Positions 54,797-64,000 of a DNA stretch of 64,000 bases are shown piece after piece (the stretch's first letter is position 1; each line of letters starts with the position of its first letter). Origin of the DNA: Saturnia japonica (Eukaryota; Arthropoda; Insecta; Lepidoptera; Saturniidae); contig CM065319.1 in the NCBI GenBank assembly GCA_033032175.1, forward strand, positions 17,953,018 to 18,017,017, read 5' to 3'. The notes under the pieces are model-generated. The model saw only the letters and a list, made by a program, of their open reading frames with translations. It ran no database searches and was not told the DNA's origin. Both the position numbers and the translations under genes were made by a program.

Positions 54797-56641
54797 GTTA
54801 ACTTTAATTCCAGAATTGGTTACATTTATCCTTCCCTGGCGTCAAACGGTCAGGGATATATCCAACCAGCATCGGACGACGCAGGCATATACTTTGACCC
54901 TATCGGCTCCCTAAAAATAACCGATGATACCTTAGATATCATTATTCCCATAGATATTTCTTTCGTTCAACCACATTTAGACAATATAAAAGATATCCTT
55001 GGAACTTCAAAGTATCTATGTAAACAGAGTAAGGTATATTATGAAAGCGAATGTCACTATTTCTTCCAACCATTATCATCCCGCTATTCTGATATAGTTA
55101 GGGACTTTGACTCTATTTCTCATCTGATATCCAAATCTCATAAAAGGTCAGCTTGGTTCGGTGGAGTAGGCTCGCTAATTAAGCAATTGTTTGGTAATAT
55201 GGACGAAAATGATGCCCAAAAATATAATGATGCCATTCAAACTCTAGAGAGCGATCAAACCAAGTTAGCAACCCTCATGAAAGAAAATATAATGGTTACA
55301 TCATCAACACTATTATCTTTAAAATAAACAATTGATCAAATTAATGCAAATGAAGTTGGATTAAACTATGCTATTGATGCACTGAACCAAAGAATAATAA
55401 ATGTAACAGTAGGTTTCGATAAAATACTAGTAAAATCAAAGATATCGGAATTGTTAAATATTTTAGAAAGTAGTCTATTAACATTATCATTTAAGTTAGA
55501 AGATATTATAAATGCCATTATGTTTAGTAAGTCTAATATACTACATTCATCTATTATTACCCCTAAGCAACTATTTTCAGATCTTGTTGATAATTATAGA
55601 TACCTTCCTAGTTCTAAGCAATTACCTGTACCTTTAATTTTAGATAATATTCATGTTTTAGAGAACGTATCTGATGTATCCAGCTATTATGCTAATAACA
55701 AAATAGTATTTGAATTACAAATACCTTTGGTGAATACAAAAAAATTCGACGTGTATCACAATGTACCTTATCCTATTGCCCTTAAAGCTGTAAACAATAC
55801 ATTGTACTCAACTATAATACCATCTACTAGATACTTGGGCATAACTAAAGATAAATCATCTTATTGTAAAATAGATTCACTTAATACCTGTAAAGTTATA
55901 AATATGCAATATTATATTTGTGAAATATCTAATATATACTCTACATTAACAACACCAATTTGTGAAACTGAGGTTATTTCAAAAGCTCTGACTTCCGTTC
56001 CACCTCTCTGTAATACTAAATTCGTTAACGGTGATTTCGAAACCTTTCATAAATTACGCAAAAATCAGTGGATATATATAATAAGTCAAAATTCTAAACT
56101 AACAGTGGAATGCAACGACCAAGATACATCTGAGTTTTCTATTTCCGGAACGGGTATACTAACTATACCATACGAATGTATTGCTTATTGCAAAGAGAAT
56201 ACATTAATACCTAAACGAAGTATTGAAATCAAATTAAAGCCAATAATATTAAACTTCGAATTAATCAATGATACTTGTTGTAGCTTTATTACATATTTAA
56301 AAGACAACAATAAAGTTCCCTATGTTGCATTAAAAAATATAAATGATTTAGATTCCCTTTTTTGAAATTATAATAGAATAACAAATCAAATCAAAACTAA
56401 CCTCGACAGAGTAATTGAAAAACCTCACATTGTAGTTTATGGTAACTATTATTCCTATGCTACTAGTATAATAAGTTTAACGATAGTCTTAGTTATTGCA
56501 TATAAATTGTATCGTTATTTTAAGATAATTAAGATCTCTAGATGTAAACCTGAACCTGGTAATCCTGAACCTAATGATCCCATAGAAGTGGTATCCTCTG
56601 AACCTGAAGAAATTCCCGCTCCTCGTCTCCGCCCAACCTAG
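54797..56641 (+). pseudogene. env-like gene of the gypsy element, two premature stops
   Basis: Envelope glycoprotein-like frame, open from 54797, without an early ATG. A splice acceptor (AACTTTAATTCCAG, ending 54813) suggests expression from a spliced RNA, as for insect errantivirus env. Visible features: a basic cleavage-site-like cluster at 55140-55148, a Gly-rich hydrophobic stretch right after it (55149-55200) in the position of a fusion peptide, a long helical region, and a single membrane anchor at about 56455-56513 with a short Pro/Glu-rich cytoplasmic tail. The layout is like baculovirus F/errantivirus Env proteins. It is disrupted by TAA at 55325-55327 and TGA at 56363-56365, both in the same frame, and ends at TAG 56639-56641. 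No intact protein can be made. Confidence 0.82.
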
Positions 56642-56693
56642 AACCTGGAAAATATACCGTCAACTTACCTTCCACCCGTAAGTTTCCTCCTAA

Positions 56694-56702
56694 TCGGGGG
56701 GC
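56694..56702 (+). other. polypurine tract
   Basis: CGGGGGGC immediately before the 3' LTR; primer for plus-strand DNA synthesis. Confidence 0.75.
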
Positions 56703-56941
56703 TGTTATGTCCCTAGATTGCACCCTTCCTAGCCTAGTCAGCTGCCTATGCTGCTGACACACCATCTCCACTCCCTTCCTTTCATATCTCGACCCACTAC
56801 CCAGTCAGTGTTCGCCTATCCTTCAAACCACGCACTCGCGACTTAAATCAATAAAAAGTTCTTTTAATTCTAATTCCTTTTTTTTTAGTTAAGTGATTTA
56901 ATCTTTTTTTTTAAAACATAATCGTGAACGCGTTTATAACA
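56703..56941 (+). repeat. 3' LTR of the env-containing gypsy element
   Basis: 239 bp, same length as the 5' LTR and almost identical. Confidence 0.95.
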
Positions 56942-56945
56942 GATC
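56942..56945. repeat. 4-bp target-site duplication of the inner gypsy element (right)
   Basis: GATC, partner of 48753-48756. Confidence 0.9.
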
Positions 56946-57330
56946 GTAACAAATCAAGCTTACCACGTAACCGCCGACCTAACATGGCCACTGCTGGCTC
57001 TTTTTGTGTTATACAGTGCTCAACGTTTCTGTATGTAAATAGGAACCTAGAAATGGCTTTATTAAAATTTACATTTCCTATTGTTGCCTTTTTTAATACT
57101 TGTTTTACAAGTTTAACTGCGTTTTCAGCAGCTCCATTACTAGATGGATGATAAGGAGCAACTAGTACGCGTCTGATACCATTCATCTTTAAATAATGTA
57201 AATATTCAGCCGAAGAAAACGGTGGTCCGTTGTCACTCACTATACTTCTCGGGAGACCAAAACGAGCAAAAATTTTGCGCAAACTATTAATAACTGCCGT
57301 TGCTGAAGTACTATATATATACTTCTTCAA
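56946..57330 (-). pseudogene. Mag-like pol, integrase core (second part)
   Basis: Continues the integrase after a frame change near 57311-57330. It contains the second catalytic Asp (VSDNGPPFSS) and the Glu (SSNGAAENAVK). It is cut at 56945 by the inner element and resumes at 48752. Confidence 0.85.
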
Positions 57331-58426
57331 CTTCTAACCACTTAGAATGAGCATCTATTAATATAAGAAAATACTTGTTACGATATGGCCCTAGAAAATC
57401 TATATTCAAACGGACCCAAGGTTCCTTTGGCCAGTTCCACGAATGTAATGGCGCTGGCGGGGCTTGTTCGCGTTGAGAAGCGCAAGCCTGACATTCACGA
57501 CATATTCGCTCTATGTCTGCGTCTAACCCCTCCCACCAGACATAATTTCGTGCAACTTGTTTCATTTTGACAATACCTATATGCCCACTATGAATCTCAT
57601 CCAAAATAATAGAACGTAAGTTATTTGGTATTACAACGCGATAACCCCAAACTAAACAATTATTTTCTATGAAAAGATTATCTTTTTTTGAGAAATAAAC
57701 CCTGTCTCGTTCACTTTCTACACGTTCTGGCCAACCAAATTTAATATACCCTACTATTTTGTTTAGTTGTATATCTTTCTTTGTTTCCTTTTGTACTTCA
57801 TAAAATGTAACTGGTAAATCATTTTCTATAAAATGCAAATAGCTACCAATATAATTTTCAGAATTAATGTTATATTTATCGCTTGACTGTAATGGTAATC
57901 GAGACAATGAATCAGCAAAACAATTTCTTGTGGAAGGTACAAATTCTATGTCAAAATTATAAGCTGCCAATCGTATCGCATACCTTTGCAATCGACTCGC
58001 AGCTGTCTGCGGGATGCCTTTATTTTTGCCAAAAATAAAACTTAAAGCACGGTGATCACTACGTAATATGAAATGTCTACCATACAAATATTGGTGATGT
58101 TTGGTTACTCCAAATAAAATTGCCAGTGCTTCTTTATCAAATTGAGAGTAATTAAGTTCGGCCTCATTTAATGTGCGAGAAGCACAGCTAACGAGTCTCT
58201 CTGAACCGTCAGGAACTCTGTGAGTAAGCACTGCACCTAGCCCATACGCACTGCTGTCCACAGATAATATTAACAGTAATGTAGGGTCATAATGAGCCAA
58301 CACCGCACTGCTACTCAACATGTTTTTGATTTCATTAAAAGCTCTTTCACACTGATTATCCCAATTCCATTTAACGTCTTTTTTTAATAAATTATATAAT
58401 GGATGTAAAATACTACTAATATTCAT
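57311..58426 (-). pseudogene. Mag-like pol, RNase H and integrase N-terminal part
   Basis: 371 codons in one frame. The RNase H-like domain (VDSSAYGLGAVL, DKEALAI, RSDHRALSF) is followed by a linker and the integrase HHCC finger (H-x3-H near residue 280, CRECQAC near 315). The start of the catalytic core (NIDFLGP, first Asp) follows. The frame then breaks near 57311 and the core continues at 57330. Confidence 0.88.
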
Positions 58427-58578
58427 ACAAAAATTAGCGTAAAAGTTAACTAAACCTAAAAAAACTTCTTAACTGAGATATATCTTTAGGAGTGGGGGCG
58501 GTCACTATCGCCTCAATCTTTTTCTTATCAGTGTGAAGACCAAACTTATCTATGCAGTAACCTAAATAAGTGACACTA
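58427..58578 (-). pseudogene. Mag-like pol, thumb region with frameshifts
   Basis: Bridges RT and RNase H. Homopolymer T-runs on the minus strand (near 58580 and 58460) mark two probable 1-base indels; residues typical of this region (VTYLGYCID, LRSFLG-like) can be read in an intermediate frame. Confidence 0.6.
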
Positions 58579-59823
58579 TTAAAAAAAATCACATTTTGAC
58601 CAATTTACACGTAACCCTGCATCCCTCAATCTACATAGTACCGCTCGTAAGTTTTTAAAATGAGTGTTTCTGTCTACTCCAGTAACACAGATGTCATCTT
58701 GGAATGCCACCGTACACGGCAAGCCACTAATGGTTTCCTCTATTAATTTTTGAAAGTTCTCTGGTATGCACTTTAAACCGAACGGTACGCGTTTGTAAAT
58801 GAAAGTACCCAAATGTGTGGTAATCGCCGTCATCGGTTGTGAGTCTTCCGTAAGAAGTAATTGCTGATAAGCCTTAGAAAAATCAATTTTTGAGTATTGT
58901 TCTCCTCCCGCTAATTTAGCAAATATTTCCTCAATTCGCGGGACCGGATAATGAAAATCTTTTAAAAGTGGATTGATTGTGACCTTATAGTCACCACAAA
59001 TACGTATGTTACCATTTTTTTTAACTATAGGAACAATAGGTGTTCCGTAATCTGAACGATCCACCTTATATATGACGTCATCTTGCTGCAAACGTTCAAG
59101 TTCGCGCTCAACCGGCTCGCGCAGTGCTAACGGGAGCGTCCGCGCTTTTACATAAATCGGAGTTAAATCTGTTAAATGTAATTTAATGCGAGATTTATAA
59201 GTTCCTAACCCATCAGCAAATACTTCTGAAAATTCTCTGCGTAATGCTTCTATCGAACATTTGTTTACGTCTGGCATTATATTATGACAATGTGTAACAT
59301 TCAAATTCAAACAGCGTATCCACGTACGGCCTAACAACGGTGGGCCCCCGTTCTCTATAATAAACAATTTTAAATTTATTTGTCCGTACACAACATTAAC
59401 CATAATATAACCCAGAGGTCTAATCACATCGCCAGTATATGTTTTTAAACTAGGCGACTCCTTAATTATGTTTTTAAGTGAGAAACATTCATCATAATAT
59501 CTCTTAGATATAACAGAAATTTTACTACCAGTGTCAATTTCAAACTTGATAAAACAATTCTCAACCTTAACATCAAGTAAATAAGGACCATCAGTATTAT
59601 TACATAGAAAATTGTAAAAACTTAAATCACCGTCAGAATTCGATTCACTCAAAAAAAATTGACTTTTCACTCTCCTCGACGAATTTGGTCCCGAATCTAC
59701 GTCGTACTTATGACACATGACCTTCAAATGTCCTTTTTCACCGCACCGATCACAAGAGTACATCTTGAACCTGCATCGCGCGGCCACGTGATTGTCCTTG
59801 CCGCAACGCGTACAGGGGGTCGC
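58579..59823 (-). pseudogene. Mag-like zinc knuckles, protease and reverse transcriptase
   Basis: About 415 codons in the -1 frame relative to gag. Two CCHC knuckles come first (CTRCGKDNHVAARC about 59810, CDRCGEKGHLKVMC about 59755). The aspartic protease (FEIDTGSKISVIS) and reverse transcriptase follow. RT landmarks are KNGNIRICGDYKVTINP, YSKIDFSKAYQQL and the catalytic FQDD (VAFQDDICVTG), the F-x-D-D form usual in Mag elements. The frame ends near 58579 in a T-run. Whether gag-pol used a programmed -1 shift before the knuckles or a C5-run (about 59818-59824) gained or lost a base cannot be decided from one copy. Confidence 0.88.
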
Positions 59824-60440
59824 ACGCTGTCACCCGGCCCCGGCACCGCTACGCTCACCCGATGTAGCCCGTCTACCTCGCCGTCACCCGCACCGCTCTC
59901 GGCGCAGCTACCGCTACCACCGCCCGCCGCAATCGCCGCGTGCCGCTCCGCCGCTTCAAGTGCTAAAGCAAGCTCCACTGCCCGCTTGTAATCTAAATTT
60001 TGTTCAGCAAACTGCCGGGATCTCATATCCTCAACACGAAGTCCAGAAACGAACTGATCTCTTAAATTTACCTCTAGACCGTCACTAAAATTGCAAGTTT
60101 TAGCGAGATGTTTTAAATTTTGTAGGTATTCGCTTACAGTTTCTTCACGTCCTTGCTTCCTTTGCCGAAATACATGTCGTTCTGCGATCTCCGACCGTCG
60201 CGGTTCCAGATGTTCCTTGATTATTCTCTCTAATTCTTCAAAAGATTTGTCTTCAGGATGATCAGGAGAACACAAATCACACATCAGCTCATAGCACGCG
60301 ACTCCTACATGCGTCACTAAAGTCGCCACATGCAACTCTTTCCCGATGTTATTCAACGCTATAAATTGCTTCACACGTCTACAATATGCGTCCCAATTAT
60401 GTACGCCTATTAAAAAACTTTCAATTGACCTTAATGGCAT
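59724..60440 (-). CDS. gag of the Mag-like element
   Basis: From ATG 60440, 30 bases after the 5' LTR, 239 codons. It begins MPLRSIESFLIGVHNWDAY and contains a capsid-like helical region (EEYLQNLKHLAKTCNF-type segment, FVSGLRVEDMRSRQF). The Ala-rich, then Gly/Pro-rich end precedes the zinc knuckles, which lie in the overlapping pol frame. The frame is intact. An upstream extension to 60557 is open only because it runs through the LTR. Confidence 0.85.
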   Translation of the reverse strand: MPLRSIESFLIGVHNWDAYCRRVKQFIALNNIGKELHVATLVTHVGVACYELMCDLCSPDHPEDKSFEELERIIKEHLEPRRSEIAERHVFRQRKQGREETVSEYLQNLKHLAKTCNFSDGLEVNLRDQFVSGLRVEDMRSRQFAEQNLDYKRAVELALALEAAERHAAIAAGGGSGSCAESGAGDGEVDGLHRVSVAVPGPGDSVRPPVRVAARTITWPRDAGSRCTLVIGAVKKDI

Positions 60441-60470
60441 TTTGAAAATTCCTTTAACCGACTGCGCCAA

Positions 60471-60587
60471 TGTAATGTACGCAATGAAACACGGACGGTC
60501 GCAGAATGAATGTGTATTATCGCAAGCGCATTGGCAAAGGTGAACGTGGGGGTACATATGAAAAACTTAATCAATCTATACATTACA
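60471..60587 (-). repeat. 5' LTR of the Mag-like element
   Basis: 117 bp with TG...CA ends. On the minus strand it is followed by TTGGCGCAGTCGG, whose TGGCGCAGTCGG is the primer-binding site (60469-60458). Confidence 0.92.
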
Positions 60588-60592
60588 AATAC
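60588..60592. repeat. 5-bp target-site duplication of the Mag-like element (right)
   Basis: AATAC, partner of 47987-47991. Confidence 0.9.
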
Positions 60593-60650
60593 CTGTCCTG
60601 GCGGGGAATCGAACCCGACCCTCCCGCTTCGAAGGAAACTTGTTGCCATA
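60593..60650 (-). mobile_element. tRNA-like (SINE) fragment
   Basis: The minus strand carries a B-box (GGTTCGATTCC) and flanking tRNA T-arm-like sequence, but no convincing A box or cloverleaf. It is most likely the head of a tRNA-derived SINE. It borders the satellite in the pre-insertion DNA. Confidence 0.45.
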
Positions 60651-61550
60651 GCAGTACAAAATAGTTATAATATATCACGCATGTGAAAATAAGTTGTATA
60701 AAGCTAAATCATTGAATTGCGTGAGAAGTAATAGTAGATATTTTAAGATATTTTTAGTACGGGCCACGTTTTGTTTTAGAATGAACTCTTTATCGTGGCC
60801 TAACCATACATAGATATTATTTAATATCAATACTTCGTTTAAAAAACATCGATATTACCTACAATCGAAAATGTATTTCTTAAACGTAATAGTAGTTTAT
60901 AAATGTTTCTTTGGGGAGAATTCTAATATAAATTTAAATGATTCTTCCCCCACCTCAACCAGTATGATTGTCTCTCGTGTTCTCTTCGGCACTGCAATAC
61001 ATCTCTCACCATCGTGTCCACCATTCAGACACACTGTCTCAGGAACTAGTTGTCTTACTCCCAAGAAGTTCTGTAAGATCGTAAATAGTTCTAGTGAATA
61101 CATTTCTAAAATAATTATTATTGTACCTACTCCAACGGTAGGTATATACCTAATGCTTGCAATGTGTACTACAGAATACAGGACAAGGTTTTGACTGACA
61201 TCAACCTCGGTTTTTATTATATTTTACCTATTAAAATGAATAACATCACAGTCGAACAAAATATTCATGCAGTTTGTCTTTAAGAAATTTTTACATTGAG
61301 GGTAGTCCAAAAGCCACAATAAAATTTTGATATGAATGAAAAAATTATAACCTTTATAAATAAATAATGAGCCTGCGTAGACGGAACAAGAGTATATAAA
61401 ATATTTATAATTGGGTAATTTTGAGAATAAATTACATGTAAAAAAATTCACTAACTAGAGGTATTTTATTAGGTTAATAAGTATTTCAAATATTATTTTA
61501 CATATCGCTGTATACGTACCGAATGCCGAACTAAACAGAACCTAACTATA
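60651..61550. other. mostly unassigned, with one candidate exon
   Basis: AT-rich. The minus-strand segment 61070-60897 follows a good acceptor (CGATCTTACAG) and is open for 57 codons to a stop. It contains VPETVCLNGGHDGERC (Cys spacing reminiscent of small secreted domains) and ends in FSPKKHL. I list it as a possible terminal exon only. Confidence 0.3.
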
Positions 61551-62331
61551 TCTATATTAATAAATCTATAGTTCTGTTTGTACATTTAATTTTTTTTCCA
61601 AAATTTCCCGATTTAAATTATTATGTATATATGAATGATCACAAATATGCCGTTAAAAAAAATTGTCTATCTGTTTGCATGTCCAGATTTAACTCAAACA
61701 CGGCTTGATGGATTCGTATGAAATGTTGTACACGGGATGCTTATGTCATCGGTCAATAGGGTATAAGAAATTTCAATATTACGTTTACAAAAGGGAAAAA
61801 AAATATTTTCGTTAATTCTTGATCCATTTTTAAGAAACTTTATTCACGGAAAGTATAATTCATTTCATAAACGATGGAATGAAGGGCTATAACAATTTTC
61901 AATAACATTTTCAGAAAACATAAAAAATGGATTTCCAGAAATTTTCAATTCTACTAATTTTTAACCGATTTTGATGAAATGTTGTATACGGGAAGTATAA
62001 GTAACATTATCGATGGACTATAACAATCTTTTTTTTATGGAATGAATCTAATTTTCATCAATTCTCAACCGATTTTTGTAGATGGAAAGTATACATCTTG
62101 ACCACAAATGATAGGCTATAAGAATCGTCAATAATGTATTACAAATCGTAGAATAGAATAATAATATTCAACTGATTTTGATGAAAATTCTACCCCGGGG
62201 GGGAAATACACGACATTCTTGCATTGATACGGCATATTAATTGTCAACAATATGAGTAAAAATATTATTACAGGATGTAAATAATTACTGCGTAGTAAGA
62301 AATGCGTGCGGAGCCGCGAGCACACCACTAG
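61551..62331 (+). mobile_element. non-autonomous Helitron
   Basis: Begins TCTATATTAATAAATC after A (61550). It ends with the hairpin GCGGAGCCGC (62309-62318), a short spacer and CTAG (62328-62331) before T (62332). Helitrons insert between A and T without target duplication, as here. No Rep/helicase coding region. Internal imperfect repeats of the type CAATTTTCAACCGATTTTGATGAAA-like (shorter forms) occur several times. The 3' part is related to 19300-19703. Confidence 0.8.
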
Positions 62332-63195
62332 TAAAGTATTAAAGTGCGGTCATGAACAATCATGATAAATTTAAAAAATACATTAAAATTAATGAAATAA
62401 TTATTAAATGTAATAAGAATATTATAATATGTAGGGTAACCGAAACAATATTTTAGCTAGGGAAAAGATTTAAGAGGAAAATGAGAAAAATTTAAATTTA
62501 AATTTTTAGAATGATAATGCAGGGTTATTAGTAATTCGACATATTCCCGTTAGGAGGTGATAGGGGTGACTATTTCCGATAATTTGAACCCCATATGCAT
62601 TACGCAAAAGTGAACCATTTTTGAGTTATCATCATGTTGTTTAGCATTTTTCAAAATATGTCAAAAATGCTATGTACCTATATCAAAAATTTATTTAAAA
62701 AAAGTATCAATTTAAAAATTCATTTTTTCTTCTTATTTATAAAAACGATTAATCATTGGTTATTTATCAATATTAAAACAACAATTATCGGCCCAAATTT
62801 AAAAATGCGAGACGAAAAACGATATTATTTCAATATTTTTTTATGTTTTTTCCACTAAAATGCCTTATAAACAAAAAAAACGTTATGAAACTTGGCTTGC
62901 AGATTATTATAAAAATATAACCGTTTCCTTAGCTCTCCAACAATGCATAACAACTAGGAACTTATTTCAAAGAAACTAAAAAAAATGATCACAAAGGAAG
63001 CAGGCGGAAATTCGTATTCGAACTAAAGTTTATAAAGAGCCCGTGGCCGCCAGACCTTGGTTATTTTATAAAAGCTGAAAGTTTCTCAGCGCATGGCCTC
63101 GAGTACAAGTAAGAACTGTGGCTCACTATGAAATTTAGATTATGGGGTGCTTTGGCAGGTAACAGGTGTTCAGTGTTTAGTGCACTTCTTGATTT
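62332..63195. other. unassigned stretch
   Basis: Very AT-rich, no coding evidence. Confidence 0.4.
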
Positions 63196-63473
63196 GTGAC
63201 TGATCGCGTACATCCACTACTGAACCGACGGAACTGTCGGTTGTACCGGAAAGTCGCGGTCTGGTACATCCCCACTCCTAAAACCAGCCGTATAGTGGTA
63301 ACGGCCATTGTGAATTTGATTACGCTCGCGAGTGTTCGACCGCTGGGAGCAAAAAAAGGAATTCTTGACACCGTGCGTGCTAACAAACCCACTGAAGTGC
63401 CTGAGATTATTCTTAAGCATTCCACAACCTTCACGCAGACCACCAACGAGCAGCTGGACGTTCCAGAAGAACG
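63196..63473 (+). CDS. candidate internal exon, unknown protein
   Basis: An open frame of about 93 codons that runs into a perfect splice donor (AACG followed by GTAAGTGG, GT at 63474). The last third (GILDTVRANKPTEVPEIILKHSTTFTQ) has protein-like composition and the region is less AT-rich than its surroundings. The minus strand is also open over the same stretch, which weakens the case. No family recognised and no partner exon found. Confidence 0.2.
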
Positions 63474-64000
63474 GTAAGTGGATTTGCGTTGTTAGTTGCA
63501 GACCTTTTGCCAACTTGGGGTAGACTGAACACTGTAAGGGGTGTGATCATCAAATATTGGTCCTTCGAAAAAACCAGCTCAAAATTGATTACAATCATCA
63601 ACAACAGGTAACAACGGTGTGTAATATACTAGGTAAAAAAAGTTAGATAAAAAAAACCCGATTCCAACCTTTAGCCAGACTAATTTGTGTGTGCGAGCGC
63701 CCAGCAGTACTTGTCAGTAGGTGCGAGTGATATAGCGAGCTAGGTCTTTCGCGCACTTTAGTGCCCATTCCTCAATACCTCAGTATGTCTTTTAAGTTGT
63801 TGTACGTACTTTATAATTGCAAAATAAACAATAAATCTTACTAATAATTGACTTATCATTTTTTGGTATTGATTAGGTTTTTAAAAAATTCTTATTTAAT
63901 TCAAATCGCTTACTAAAATTGTTTAAATATAGTTTGAACCATTGTATATAAAATAAGAGAATTAAGTTTTATAACAATTTTATTTATATTTTGAGTAACT
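63474..64000. other. unassigned stretch to window end
   Basis: AT-rich, no feature recognised. Confidence 0.4.

Larger units (their letters stand above)
48757..56941 (+). mobile_element. env-containing Ty3/gypsy element (endogenous retrovirus-like), inactivated
   Basis: An 8185-bp element with 239-bp LTRs, a primer site, a leader, gag, pol and env, inserted in the Mag-like integrase with a GATC duplication. The gene order and spliced env recall insect errantiviruses. The TG...CA LTR ends differ from the usual errantivirus ends, so I name only the superfamily. Lesions: a frame change in gag, two stops and one frameshift in pol, two stops in env. Confidence 0.93.
47992..60587 (-). mobile_element. 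Mag-clade Ty3/gypsy LTR retrotransposon, split by a second element
   Basis: Minus-strand element: 5' LTR 60587-60471, primer site, gag, pol, 3' LTR 48108-47992, with flanking AATAC duplications. Removing the inner element (48757-56941 plus one GATC) leaves about 4.4 kb, the usual size for Mag elements, whose LTRs are also unusually short. The two 117-bp LTRs differ at one position that I can see (GCATTGG versus GCATTGA). It inserted exactly at the right edge of the satellite array. Confidence 0.93.

Noticed and set aside
60440..60557. N-terminal extension of the Mag-like gag
   Set aside because: The extension lies within the LTR and primer site; the ATG at 60440 is the first after them.

Overview
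The window looks like an AT-rich insect genome, most likely a moth or butterfly. The evidence is the repeat content: a Mag-clade Ty3/gypsy element with very short (117 bp) LTRs, a mori-type and a cecropia-type mariner, Helitron 3' ends (GC hairpin followed by CTAG), a tRNA-derived SINE, Jockey- and CR1-like LINEs, and an env-bearing gypsy element. I found no confidently identifiable host gene. A few open stretches flanked by good splice signals are listed as candidates only.

Layout. 1-1151 is the 3' end of a Jockey-type LINE. 2121-4345 holds two dead mariners. 4346-11380 is mostly unexplained DNA with a possible terminal exon at 6796 and a SINE at 8045-8110. 11383-12666 is a complete but dead Tc1/mariner-type transposon with matching inverted ends and a TA duplication. 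13479-14502 and 33295-34301 are two copies of an unidentified ~1 kb repeat. 14503-20983 has fragments of LINEs, a mariner and Helitrons. 20996-29928 is a second Jockey-type LINE (minus strand) bounded by a 12-bp target duplication. Its ORF1 is split by a CR1-like LINE that has an intact 943-codon EN-RT ORF. A ~570-bp repeat sits next to that LINE and recurs at 30599-31167. The 12-bp duplication lies between a TATA-like box and an arthropod initiator, so this LINE appears to have split a promoter.

37225-47985 is a near-perfect satellite array of 107 units: 74 of 104 bp and 33 of 93 bp. The two lengths differ by one 11-bp block that can be lost between 8-bp direct repeats. At the right end of the array a Mag-like element inserted (47992-60587, minus strand, 5-bp TSD AATAC). 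Its integrase was later split by an env-containing gypsy element (48757-56941, plus strand, 4-bp TSD GATC, 239-bp LTRs). That inner element has a textbook -1 frameshift signal (TTTAAAC plus stem-loop) between gag and pol. It is nevertheless dead: gag and pol have frameshifts, and pol and env have in-frame stops. Its LTRs are almost identical, which points to a recent insertion.

60588-64000 has a tRNA-like SINE fragment, a non-autonomous Helitron (61551-62331) and otherwise unassigned AT-rich DNA. Overall this is a nested, repeat-rich, probably heterochromatic region. The dating logic (who is inside whom) is supported by exact target-site duplications.
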